Shown here piece by piece: positions 6,961-14,108 of a stretch of DNA of 35,562 nucleotides; position 1 is the stretch's first letter; every line of letters begins with the position of its first letter. The notes beneath the pieces were generated by a model that ran no database searches, had not been told where the DNA came from, and saw only the letters and a list, made by a program, of their open reading frames with translations. The translations under genes were made by a program, and so were the position numbers. Source of the stretch: Anaerolineae bacterium (GTDB taxonomy: Bacteria; Chloroflexota; Anaerolineae; Anaerolineales; Villigracilaceae); NCBI GenBank assembly GCA_018648685.1, contig JABGQT010000071.1, positions 1 through 35,562 on the forward strand. The letters run 5' to 3'.

Positions 6961-8331
6961 ATGAAAAAACCAACAAAACTGTATTCTGGTGCAACACCAG
7001 CACAGGTATCGTTAGATCTCGCCAGATTAGTGGATTTTCAATCCGAGGGAATACCCCTTGAAGAACTCCAATCCTTGCTATCTGAACATTTGATACCTCA
7101 TCTATTGCGTTACGACCAACCCCAATTCCAATCCATGTTCAATGCCTTTCCCACATCTGAAGCCAAGCTGGGCGCACAGGTAGCTCTGAACTACAACCAG
7201 GGTGTCACCAACTGGCAAGTATCACCGGGTGGGGCTGTGCTAGAGGCATTATGCTGTGAGGCACTCTGTAAACTGTTTGGACTAGCGGAGAATGCAGATG
7301 CTACCTGCATGTATTCTGGAACCTATGCCAACCAACAGGGTCTCTATATGGCTCTTCACCGCTTTGCCGAACACCAAGGCTTCGATCTAGCCAAGAAGGG
7401 AATTGCAGGATTCGAAGATCCAACCCGGCTCGCAATCCTGGCTTCGGAGGATGCCCATTTTTCATTAAAGCATGCTGTTCGCACATTGGGACTTGGGGAA
7501 GACAGCTTGGTACTCCTCCCGCTGGACTCCAATCGTGGGGTTGATGAAAATCTATTGCATCAAATTGTTAGGGATTTAAAAACATCCAGAGATATAGTTT
7601 GCATGGTGGCGACTGCCGGTACAACTAATATTGGAGCGATCGATCCCATTGATGCCATGGCTGATGTATGTGCGGAAGTGGGTTCCTGGTTACATGTGGA
7701 TGGTGCTTATGGATACGCATATAAACTGGTGCCTGAATGGGCACAGCGGTTTTCAGGGGATACTCGGGCTGATTCGATCACTTGGGATCCCCACAAACAA
7801 CTCGGCGCGCCCATTCCCAATTCAGTGCTTTTTGTAAAAAATAAAGAAGAGTTTGCGCGTATGGCACTGCACAGCAATTATTTCAACCGTGCTGAGGACA
7901 CAGTGCCCAACCCTGGAATAAAATCTCCCCCATCCACGCGCCCGATGTCGGCCTTGCCATTAGTGGCGATTTTTCGTGGTCGTGGAATTCGGCAGGTTGT
8001 TGATGATTTACGCTCCCCTTTGGTTGCAATTCGAGAACTAGCTGACATGCTCAACGACCAAGCGGATGTTGAAGTGTTGCACACACCTGAAACTGGCATA
8101 CTGTGCTTTCGTATGACCCCGGAAAAAGTAGACACCCAGAATCTGGATACTCTACAGCAAGAGCTTTACGAACGCATCATGTTTTTGGGAACACGATCCA
8201 TTTCAATGACAAAACTGGACGGGCTTACCGCCTTACGATTGGTTATTGTTTCTCCCAATCCTGCATATGAAGATCTATGTGAAACGATTGATGTATTAAA
8301 AGAATTAGTTGAACTCAATGCCTTTGGATAA
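6961..8331 (+). CDS. Group II pyridoxal-phosphate-dependent amino acid decarboxylase
   Basis: This is a fold-type I PLP enzyme of the glutamate/aromatic amino acid/aspartate decarboxylase group. The motifs are YSGTYANQQ (118-126), ASEDAHFS with ring-stacking H165, ATAGTT near 217-222, HVDGAYG with D247, and the PLP lysine K279 in WDPHKQLGAP. The C-terminal domain is complete, with 456 residues in all. It is the third gene of the operon with a 3-bp gap. Together with the hydantoinase and the divergent carbamoylase it suggests ring, then carbamoyl-amino acid, then amino acid, then amine and CO2. The amino acid substrate cannot be told from the sequence. Confidence 0.9.
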   Translation: MKKPTKLYSGATPAQVSLDLARLVDFQSEGIPLEELQSLLSEHLIPHLLRYDQPQFQSMFNAFPTSEAKLGAQVALNYNQGVTNWQVSPGGAVLEALCCEALCKLFGLAENADATCMYSGTYANQQGLYMALHRFAEHQGFDLAKKGIAGFEDPTRLAILASEDAHFSLKHAVRTLGLGEDSLVLLPLDSNRGVDENLLHQIVRDLKTSRDIVCMVATAGTTNIGAIDPIDAMADVCAEVGSWLHVDGAYGYAYKLVPEWAQRFSGDTRADSITWDPHKQLGAPIPNSVLFVKNKEEFARMALHSNYFNRAEDTVPNPGIKSPPSTRPMSALPLVAIFRGRGIRQVVDDLRSPLVAIRELADMLNDQADVEVLHTPETGILCFRMTPEKVDTQNLDTLQQELYERIMFLGTRSISMTKLDGLTALRLVIVSPNPAYEDLCETIDVLKELVELNAFG

Positions 8332-8417
8332 TCTGAAGTAAACAGTCGTTCTCTGGGATGCTGTTTGAAAAGTTAGCGTGGAGCTACATTGGCTAAGCAC
8401 CTATCCTAAAAAATGCT

Positions 8418-8573
8418 CTAGCCGCCGTCCCCGGCGGCGATCTTTCTCATAATTTCTGTGCCGAGGACAGCGCAGAGACCGTTCTGGGTTATTTTTAGGA
8501 CAGATTGTAAGGTCAGCATTACTTGACGCATCTCTTTTTCACTAGATTCTTGAATAACAACACTACTGTACAA
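8418..8573 (-). CDS. Hypothetical small protein (51 aa) or gene fragment
   Basis: The frame starts at TTG (8573), with AGGGG about 6 nt upstream, and ends in TAG. The translation is protein-like (QESSEKEMRQVMLTLQSVLK, then GLCAVLGTEIMRKI) and amphipathic. A stop codon lies 9 nt before the TTG in the same frame, so any longer ancestor has been broken. I do not recognise it. It could be a short regulator or the C-terminal remnant of a longer gene that also included 8699-8860. Confidence 0.3.
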   Translation of the reverse strand: MYSSVVIQESSEKEMRQVMLTLQSVLKITQNGLCAVLGTEIMRKIAAGDGG

Positions 8574-8698
8574 TCTTTTCCCCTATTTGTAGGGCAAAAA
8601 ACAGTTCGGAACGGGTTCGCTAAAAGCGTCCAACAGGAAGATAGTGGGAAATCTAATGCAGAAATATACTGCGATCCTTAGCGGCAAAGTTTTTCAAA

Positions 8699-8860
8699 TT
8701 AGCGCAAAACACCTTCACTTCTATAGCTTAGCGTACTTAACTTTTCGATGCTTCCCAAACGCTCTTTAGATTCAGCGTGATGCAATCTTTTTTGAATTTC
8801 AGCAAGGATATTTTTCGGCGTCTCAGATGATTCATTACTTCGGACATCGTTTTCCTCCAC
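8699..8860 (-). CDS. Hypothetical small protein (53 aa) or gene fragment
   Basis: The frame runs from a GTG at 8860 to TAA at 8699-8701. The peptide is rich in charged residues with a helical look (KNILAEIQKRLHHAESKER). A competing ATG in another frame of the same strand (8847) gives a shorter, less convincing basic peptide. There is no clear ribosome-binding site. It is divergent from the SAM hydrolase gene and in line with 8418-8573. It may be the start of a decayed gene. Confidence 0.3.
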   Translation of the reverse strand: MEENDVRSNESSETPKNILAEIQKRLHHAESKERLGSIEKLSTLSYRSEGVLR

Positions 8861-8923
8861 AGGCTTGTCTGCCAAGTTGCTTTATGCTACCATCGCTTGA
8901 GTATAATCAATCAGGAGAAAAAC

Positions 8924-9709
8924 ATGAGCGTACTAACGCTGCTAACCGATTTTGGCACACAAGATGGCTTTGTGGGCGTGATCAAAGGTGTTATCTGGGA
9001 TATTTGCCCGGACGTAAAAATTGCCGATATTTCTCACCAGATAAAACCCCAAAACGTGATGCAAGGTGCTATCACCCTCTCTCGCGTTGCCCCTTATTTT
9101 GGGAATAGAACTGTCCATGTCGCGGTTGTGGATCCTGGAGTAGGGACGCAACGCCGAGCAATAGCAGCAGAAATTGGAAATCAGTTCTATGTCGCTCCTG
9201 ATAACGGCTTGCTCACGCTGCTCATAGAGGATGCCGAAGAAAAGAATCTCCCGATAAAAATCGTCAAGCTACAAAACGCTGCATATTGGCTACACGATAT
9301 AACCAGCACCTTTCACGGGCGTGATATTTTCGCCCCTGCTGGCGCACATCTCGCGGCGGGTGTCAGCCTTAAAGAATTAGGAGAGCCCATTAATAATCCC
9401 GTACGCTTAACATTTCCGCAACCCACCAAAACAATGACTGGCTGGAATGCAGAAATCACCCTGATCGATCATTTCGGCAATCTCCGCACGAATTTACCTG
9501 TCGAGAAGCTCAAAGAAGATGTGAAAATTCGCGTTATAGGACACGAAATTAACAAACTCACAAAATCTTACGGTCGTCGAGCAACCGGAGACTTGGTAGC
9601 ACTGACTGACAGCGGAGGTTATCTCGAAATTGCAGTAGTAAATGGGAGTGCAAAAAAAAAGTTGGGAGCAAAAACAGGAGATTTAGTGGAGGTCATTCTC
9701 AATGGATAA
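8924..9709 (+). CDS. SAM hydroxide adenosyltransferase / SAM hydrolase (DUF62)
   Basis: This cytosolic enzyme belongs to the family of SAM-dependent fluorinase/chlorinase and the bacterial and archaeal SAM hydrolases, which split S-adenosylmethionine to adenosine and methionine. Motifs are LLTDFGTQDGFVG at the N-terminus, VVDPGVG, APDNGLLT, FHGRDIFAPAGAHLA and IDHFGNLRTN. Hydrolysis rather than halogenation is the usual reaction of the DUF62 branch. The start at 8924 is chosen because AGGAG lies 7 nt upstream; a TTG at 8897 would add nine residues. The protein has 261 residues. It overlaps folB by 8 bp and is cotranscribed with it. Confidence 0.9.
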   Translation: MSVLTLLTDFGTQDGFVGVIKGVIWDICPDVKIADISHQIKPQNVMQGAITLSRVAPYFGNRTVHVAVVDPGVGTQRRAIAAEIGNQFYVAPDNGLLTLLIEDAEEKNLPIKIVKLQNAAYWLHDITSTFHGRDIFAPAGAHLAAGVSLKELGEPINNPVRLTFPQPTKTMTGWNAEITLIDHFGNLRTNLPVEKLKEDVKIRVIGHEINKLTKSYGRRATGDLVALTDSGGYLEIAVVNGSAKKKLGAKTGDLVEVILNG

Positions 9710-10049
9710 AATTCTGATCACAAATCTACGCGCGCATGGCATTATCGGTGTTTATGATGAAGAGCGTATAACCCCACAAGATATTTTGATCAATATCACC
9801 CTCTACACAGACACGCACCTTGCTGCAAAATCTGACTTGCTCGATGATTGTATTAACTATGATGCGCTTTCCCAAAGAGTCCGCAACCATGCCGAAAACG
9901 CAAAGCGCCTAACGGTAGAGGCTCTCGCCGAAGATATTGCCAAAATTTGCTTGGAAGAAGCCAGGGTGAAAAAAGTGCGTGTCCGCGTAGAAAAACCCGA
10001 GGCTCTGGGTTTTGTAGAAAAAGTTGGGGTCGAGATCAAACGCTCTTAA
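9702..10049 (+). CDS. folB: Dihydroneopterin aldolase (FolB)
   Basis: This enzyme converts 7,8-dihydroneopterin to 6-hydroxymethyl-7,8-dihydropterin and glycolaldehyde in folate synthesis. It is 115 residues long, normal for the family. Visible features are HGIIGVYDEE with the catalytic Glu (E20/E21), NYDALSQ with Y53, TVEALAEDIA, and K98 in RVEKPEAL. It overlaps the SAM hydrolase gene and converges on folE, which acts two steps earlier in the same pathway. A terminator follows at once. Confidence 0.95.
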   Translation: MDKILITNLRAHGIIGVYDEERITPQDILINITLYTDTHLAAKSDLLDDCINYDALSQRVRNHAENAKRLTVEALAEDIAKICLEEARVKKVRVRVEKPEALGFVEKVGVEIKRS

Positions 10050-10053
10050 ACGG

Positions 10054-10087
10054 AACCCAGCTCACGTCCATGTGTGAGCCGGGTTTT
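10054..10087 (+). terminator. Terminator after folB
   Basis: A 12-position stem (10054-10065 against 10074-10085) with one A/C mismatch and an 8-nt loop runs into TTTT. It starts 5 bp after the folB stop. A second T-rich patch follows at 10099-10105. Confidence 0.8.
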
Positions 10088-10109
10088 CATCCCATAAAAG
10101 TTTTTTGCT

Positions 10110-10721
10110 TTAAATTTGCAAAGAGGAAGCCCCTCGCGAGATATTGTCTAAAAATTCCTGACGCGTAGCAAGGTTTGCTCTAAATGCGCCGTGCATTGCT
10201 GATGTGGTCATGCGAGCATTTTGTTTTTTAATACCGCGCATCATCATGCACATGTGCAAACCCTCAACCACAACAGCTACGCCCTGAGGCTTAAGAAGAT
10301 CTCGGATAAAATCAGCTATTTGCCTTGTCATACGCTCTTGCACCTGCAAACGGCGGGCAAAAATTTCGACAATACGGGGGATTTTTGAAAGCCCTATGAC
10401 TTTACCATCGGGGATATAGGCAATATGCGCGCGCCCCATAAATGGAAGCATGTGGTGCTCACAAAGGCTATAAAACTCAATATCTCGGACTACCACCATT
10501 TCGTCATATTCAACGTTAAAAAGTGCACCATTGACAATTTTTTCCGGGTCAGAACTATAACCAGAAAAAAGCTCTTCGTACATATTTGCTATTCTAAAAG
10601 GTGTGCGCTTTAGACCTTCTCTTTCCGGGTCTTCGCCAATTGCAAGAAGAAGTTTTTTTGTGGCTTTTTCAATTGCATTACTATCAAAATTCTGTTTTGT
10701 CTTATTTTTATCTTGTGTCAT
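10110..10721 (-). CDS. folE: GTP cyclohydrolase I (FolE)
   Basis: This enzyme makes 7,8-dihydroneopterin triphosphate from GTP, the first step of folate and pterin synthesis. The zinc and catalytic residues are C87 and H89/H90 in [10 protein letters not shown] and C158 in LHMCMMMRG. Other family segments are [23 protein letters not shown] (partly quoted, residues 110-132) and TSAMHGAF. The length of 203 residues is normal, with a short polar N-terminal tail. It is downstream of hpf on the same strand. The start codon has no clear Shine-Dalgarno sequence and lies 10 nt after a long perfect hairpin (10732-10771), which could control its translation. Confidence 0.96.
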   Translation of the reverse strand: MTQDKNKTKQNFDSNAIEKATKKLLLAIGEDPEREGLKRTPFRIANMYEELFSGYSSDPEKIVNGALFNVEYDEMVVVRDIEFYSLCEHHMLPFMGRAHIAYIPDGKVIGLSKIPRIVEIFARRLQVQERMTRQIADFIRDLLKPQGVAVVVEGLHMCMMMRGIKKQNARMTTSAMHGAFRANLATRQEFLDNISRGASSLQI

Positions 10722-10731
10722 ATTTCGCTTT

Positions 10732-10771
10732 AGAAAGAAACTGACTCGAGTATTCGAGTCAGTTTCTTTCT
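10732..10771. repeat. 18-bp perfect hairpin between hpf and folE
   Basis: Positions 10732-10749 pair perfectly with 10754-10771 around a 4-nt loop. On the plus strand it is followed by a T-rich tract (ACTTTTTATTTTTTT), as in a terminator. In the direction of hpf and folE it is followed by AAAGCGAAAT and then the folE ATG, with no T-run. It may stop antisense transcription, weakly terminate hpf, or control folE translation. Confidence 0.7.
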
Positions 10772-10795
10772 ACTTTTTATTTTTTTCTGACTATC

Positions 10796-11359
10796 TCAGG
10801 CAATTTCTGGCTCGATCAAGCCATAGCTTCCGTCGCGCCGTCTATAAAGGACATTCATTGCATTCGTTTCACCATTATAAAAGATAAAAAAATTGTCATG
10901 CCCCAAAAGTTTCATTTGCTCTAAAGCTTCTTCTACGACCATCGGATATACGGTAAATTTTTTGCGACGAGCGATTACCATTTCGTCTTCGTCAAACTCT
11001 TCCTCAAAAGAGACGGGCGCAACATCAGCAGCAGAACGTCCATCGCCTCTGCCTCGCTTGCGCTTTCCTTTGTAACGCTCAATTTGACGTTGCATCTTAC
11101 CCAAAGCTGTATCAAAAGCAGCTAAAATATCATCCGCTCTTTCTTCGGTTCGCAAAAGAATACGCGGACCTCGTACTGTAATTTGTGCAACCTGTCTATC
11201 TGCCGCACTACGCGCAGATTTCACATAAGAAAGGTCTACGCGGGTATTTTCTACTTCTTTGAGATAACGATCTAAATTCCCAGCTTTGTCGGAAACATAA
11301 TCGTGGACATTATCAGTTACTTCCATGTTTTTTCCGAAAATTTGCACTTCGTGTGTCAT
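10796..11359 (-). CDS. hpf: Ribosome hibernation promoting factor, long form (HPF)
   Basis: This protein binds the 30S decoding region and, in the long form, joins 70S ribosomes into inactive 100S dimers. It has 187 residues: an N-terminal S30AE domain (THEVQIFGKNMEVTD, then KAGNLDRYL), a basic linker (KGKRKRGRG), and the C-terminal dimerisation domain (KKFTVYPMVVEEALEQM, FFIFYNGETNAMNVLYRR). The ATG at 11359 follows GGAGGT at close spacing, so the longer upstream frame is rejected. It lies 22 bp after comF in the tad-comF-hpf run. Confidence 0.94.
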   Translation of the reverse strand: MTHEVQIFGKNMEVTDNVHDYVSDKAGNLDRYLKEVENTRVDLSYVKSARSAADRQVAQITVRGPRILLRTEERADDILAAFDTALGKMQRQIERYKGKRKRGRGDGRSAADVAPVSFEEEFDEDEMVIARRKKFTVYPMVVEEALEQMKLLGHDNFFIFYNGETNAMNVLYRRRDGSYGLIEPEIA

Positions 11360-11381
11360 CGTACCTCCTATTAAAATGGAT

Positions 11382-12125
11382 TCAGACGGTCTCAAGACCA
11401 TGATGTGGTAATGCTCTGGCAAGAGAGAGGGCGTAAACCTCAGCAGCATCACCTTTGACCAACGCCTCCGCACATGAGTTTAGGGTTGCTCCCGTTGTGG
11501 ACACATCATCTATGACCAAAACTCTTTTGCCAGCAACTTTTTTCTCATTAGCAAGAAAGGCACTACGCACATTTTTCTCACGCTCATCTGCGCCAAGCCC
11601 TACCTGAGAAATTGTTTCTTTCACTCTTTTTAGAGAGCGAGGAGCATATTCCCATTTCTTTGCAAGAGCCAGCGGACGAGCGATTAGCCCAACCTGATTA
11701 TACCCTCGTTCTCGAAAACGTTTTTTGCCCAAAGGGACAGGGACAACAATGTCTATATCCCAATTTAACTGATCTATATATTCCAGCATTTCAGCAAGCA
11801 AAGAATCTCCTAAGCCTAAATCTTGTCTATATTTCATTCCATGCAGAGCATCACGGATCGGTCCCTCCTCAAAAACTGCCCAAGAACGCAAAATGTTATA
11901 GGATGGCTTATTTTCTTTGCAAGAAACGCAAATCCCCTCTGAGGCCTGAGGCAAACCGCAAATTTCACATTTTGGTTCAGAAATGAAGGAAATGGTCTTT
12001 TTACAATCTTCGCACCAACGAATCCCCGCTTTCTCACATCCCCCACAGAGAGGCGGGTATAAAAGATCCATGCCCGCCCAAAAAAAACGATAAAGATAAT
12101 AACCAATCGGAAAAGATAGCTTCAA
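11382..12125 (-). CDS. comF: ComF family phosphoribosyltransferase-like competence protein
   Basis: ComF proteins help natural transformation and carry a zinc-binding N-terminus fused to a phosphoribosyltransferase-like domain. Cysteine pairs are at C27/C30, C38/C41, C53/C56 and C66/C69. The PRPP loop is VLVIDDVSTTGAT (about 202-214), and RFRERGYNQ is the typical preceding motif. The length of 247 residues is normal. The start is a TTG at 12125, supported by AGGA 8 nt upstream and lying 5 nt past the tadC stop, so it is probably coupled to tadC. The next ATG, 18 codons in, has no ribosome-binding site. Confidence 0.92.
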   Translation of the reverse strand: MKLSFPIGYYLYRFFWAGMDLLYPPLCGGCEKAGIRWCEDCKKTISFISEPKCEICGLPQASEGICVSCKENKPSYNILRSWAVFEEGPIRDALHGMKYRQDLGLGDSLLAEMLEYIDQLNWDIDIVVPVPLGKKRFRERGYNQVGLIARPLALAKKWEYAPRSLKRVKETISQVGLGADEREKNVRSAFLANEKKVAGKRVLVIDDVSTTGATLNSCAEALVKGDAAEVYALSLARALPHHGLETV

Positions 12126-12130
12126 AAGTC

Positions 12131-13102
12131 TTATCCTATTCCTGCCCCAAGGAAGTTTTCCATCATACTAAATACAGCTGGAGCTAAAAGAACAATAAAA
12201 ATAGAAGGGAAGGTCAGAAAAGCCATCGGGATAATCATTTTAACAGGAGCTTTATGTGCTTCTTCCTCTGCCATTTGACGACGCTTAATACGCATCTGTT
12301 CTGATTGAATACGCAAAACTTTTGCCATACTCACGCCCAACTGCTCACTTTGAATTACTGCTGCAATGAAGCTGGTCATTTCTGCCAAGCCGATCCGATC
12401 TGCCATATCCTTTAATGCATCTCGTCTTAATTTACCAAGCTGCACTTCCTTAATAGCTCGAGAAAAAGACAAGGAAAGTTCGTTGTCCCATTTCTCACTT
12501 ACCTTTGCCATTGCTGCATCAAAACCTAACCCGGCCTCAACACAAATTGTCAACAAATCAAGAGCATCAGGCATTGCCTTCTTAATCTCTTTTTGGCGGC
12601 GATCGATCTTGCTTTGAAGCCAAAGCTGAGGAAAGAAAAAACCAATTACTGTAAAGATCGGGATAACAACATAAGGGTTAACTTTTTCAGCAGACGAAGC
12701 AGGTGCAAATAAAAATATCACGAAGAGAAAGCCGCCTAGAGCACCGGCTATCACAAAACGAGAAGCCAAGAAAGTCGAAGCAGCCATACGAATTGGATTT
12801 CCAGCCAATTCGATTTTAAGTTCTGTTTCTTCAATAAGATGCTGTGGGGTGAAACGTGTTGATATTTCCCCTACTCGCAGGAGAAACGGGACAACAACAC
12901 GCTCATAAAAAGGTTGTGAAAGTTCTATTTCCTCGAGAGAGGCCACTTCTCCACGCTCGCTAAACTCTTCTAAGCGCGAAGCCAGCAAATCATCGTCACT
13001 ACCGGATGATGTTTCACGGTTTCCTGCCACAACCAGAGCTGCTACCCCACCAACAATTATAATTCCGCCAATAATCCATACCCAAATTGAAATGTCGCCC
13101 AT
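12131..13102 (-). CDS. tadC: Tad pilus inner-membrane platform protein TadC
   Basis: This is a type II secretion F-family platform protein of the Tad/Flp pilus. It has 323 residues with a membrane helix at the N-terminus (about 7-27), two more in the middle (about 110-160), the cytoplasmic T2SF domain (PDALDLLTICVEAGLGFDAA near 183-202), and a last helix pair at the C-terminus. It follows tadB by 9 bp, the usual order. It is thought to sit in the membrane under the pilus with TadB and to work with the ATPase TadA. Confidence 0.94.
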   Translation of the reverse strand: MGDISIWVWIIGGIIIVGGVAALVVAGNRETSSGSDDDLLASRLEEFSERGEVASLEEIELSQPFYERVVVPFLLRVGEISTRFTPQHLIEETELKIELAGNPIRMAASTFLASRFVIAGALGGFLFVIFLFAPASSAEKVNPYVVIPIFTVIGFFFPQLWLQSKIDRRQKEIKKAMPDALDLLTICVEAGLGFDAAMAKVSEKWDNELSLSFSRAIKEVQLGKLRRDALKDMADRIGLAEMTSFIAAVIQSEQLGVSMAKVLRIQSEQMRIKRRQMAEEEAHKAPVKMIIPMAFLTFPSIFIVLLAPAVFSMMENFLGAGIG

Positions 13103-13111
13103 TTTATACCT

Positions 13112-14080
13112 CTATACCTCGATATCGGCTATTTTCATCATCACTAAATATCCCAATCCAATCAATACAAGCGCGGCACCAAGAACACTAAACCCACAAG
13201 TGTTACCTCTCAGGAAAAGATTTTTCATATACTCATTATTAACAAACCAAAGATAGGTTGCCAGCAAAATGGGCACCATTGAAAGGATTTTCGCCGACTG
13301 CCTTACCTGGGATGTGAGAACTTTAATTTCACCTTTAATGCGAATACGTTCACGGATAGTAAAAGAAATGGTATCAAGAATTTCTGCGAGATTACCACCA
13401 ACTTCACGTTGAACATTAATTGCCGTAATCATAAAATCCAAATCTTCACTGGGTATACGCCGTAGCAAGTTGTCCAATGCCGTCCCCATAGGAATACCAA
13501 GTTGCATCTCTTGCACAACTCGACGAAACTCGTCAGAAATGGGTGGAGGAAGCTCTTTGCTTACCGCTTCCATAGCTTGCATGGTCGAATAACCTGCTCG
13601 CAAACCGTTTACCATTAAGTTGATCATATCCGGTAACTGGTCATTAAAATTTGCCAATCTCTTCCTTTGCTGGCTCCCAACATACATACTTGGAGCCATT
13701 GCACCAACGACTGCTCCTATTCCGAAAGAGATAATATTTCTTCCACCCAAGAAGCCTGCAACAAATGATGCTATAACAACTGACATCACCACCAAAGCAA
13801 TGTACTCAGCAACCTTAAATTTTAAATCAGCTCGTGCAAGAGATGTTTTTATCTTATTTCCTCTTGAAGATTTTTCTACACGACGGTTCACCCACTCTGT
13901 CAAATAAGAAGTCTCATCTTCTGTTGCTTTTTCGCCTTCATCTTCTTCCAAGTAACGCCCTAGTCTATCTTCAACTAAGTTACGTTCGCTATTCGAAGAC
14001 ATCACGATCCCCACTATAAGCAACACGAGCAAAAAAACAGCTGCTATTATAAAAAACCAAGTTGTCGTATCAAAGTCCAT
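13112..14080 (-). CDS. tadB: Tad pilus inner-membrane platform protein TadB
   Basis: This is the second T2SF-family platform protein, 322 residues. It has an N-terminal helix (about 8-28), a charged cytoplasmic stretch (DRLGRYLEEDEGE), a helix pair near 93-135, the T2SF core (PDMINLMVNGLRAGYSTMQA near 163-182) and two C-terminal helices. It lies between tadA (28-bp gap) and tadC in the standard tad order. Ribosome-binding signals before the ATG are weak (GGAA), which fits coupling to tadA. Confidence 0.94.
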   Translation of the reverse strand: MDFDTTTWFFIIAAVFLLVLLIVGIVMSSNSERNLVEDRLGRYLEEDEGEKATEDETSYLTEWVNRRVEKSSRGNKIKTSLARADLKFKVAEYIALVVMSVVIASFVAGFLGGRNIISFGIGAVVGAMAPSMYVGSQQRKRLANFNDQLPDMINLMVNGLRAGYSTMQAMEAVSKELPPPISDEFRRVVQEMQLGIPMGTALDNLLRRIPSEDLDFMITAINVQREVGGNLAEILDTISFTIRERIRIKGEIKVLTSQVRQSAKILSMVPILLATYLWFVNNEYMKNLFLRGNTCGFSVLGAALVLIGLGYLVMMKIADIEV

Positions 14081-14108
14081 TATTAATTCCGCTATTGCGT
14101 ACTACTAA

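Larger units (their letters stand above)
8332..8923. other. Gene-poor stretch with small decayed frames
   Basis: These 592 bp carry no long open frame. The plus strand shows nothing convincing. On the minus strand several short protein-like pieces follow each other in different frames (listed separately at 8699-8860 and 8418-8573), which suggests a decayed gene. A GC-rich 7-bp hairpin with a 4-nt loop lies at 8421-8438, just past the stop of the second piece. No tRNA or repeat was seen. Confidence 0.45.

Noticed and set aside
8737-8847. 36-codon ATG frame on the minus strand near 8847
   Set aside because: It competes with the longer frame 8699-8860 on the same strand, is very basic and lacks protein-like patterning.
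8902-8907. Perfect TATAAT upstream of the SAM hydrolase gene
   Set aside because: It is only about 17 bp before the ATG, so transcription would start inside or after the ribosome-binding site AGGAG; the best -35 match is 19 bp away and poor.
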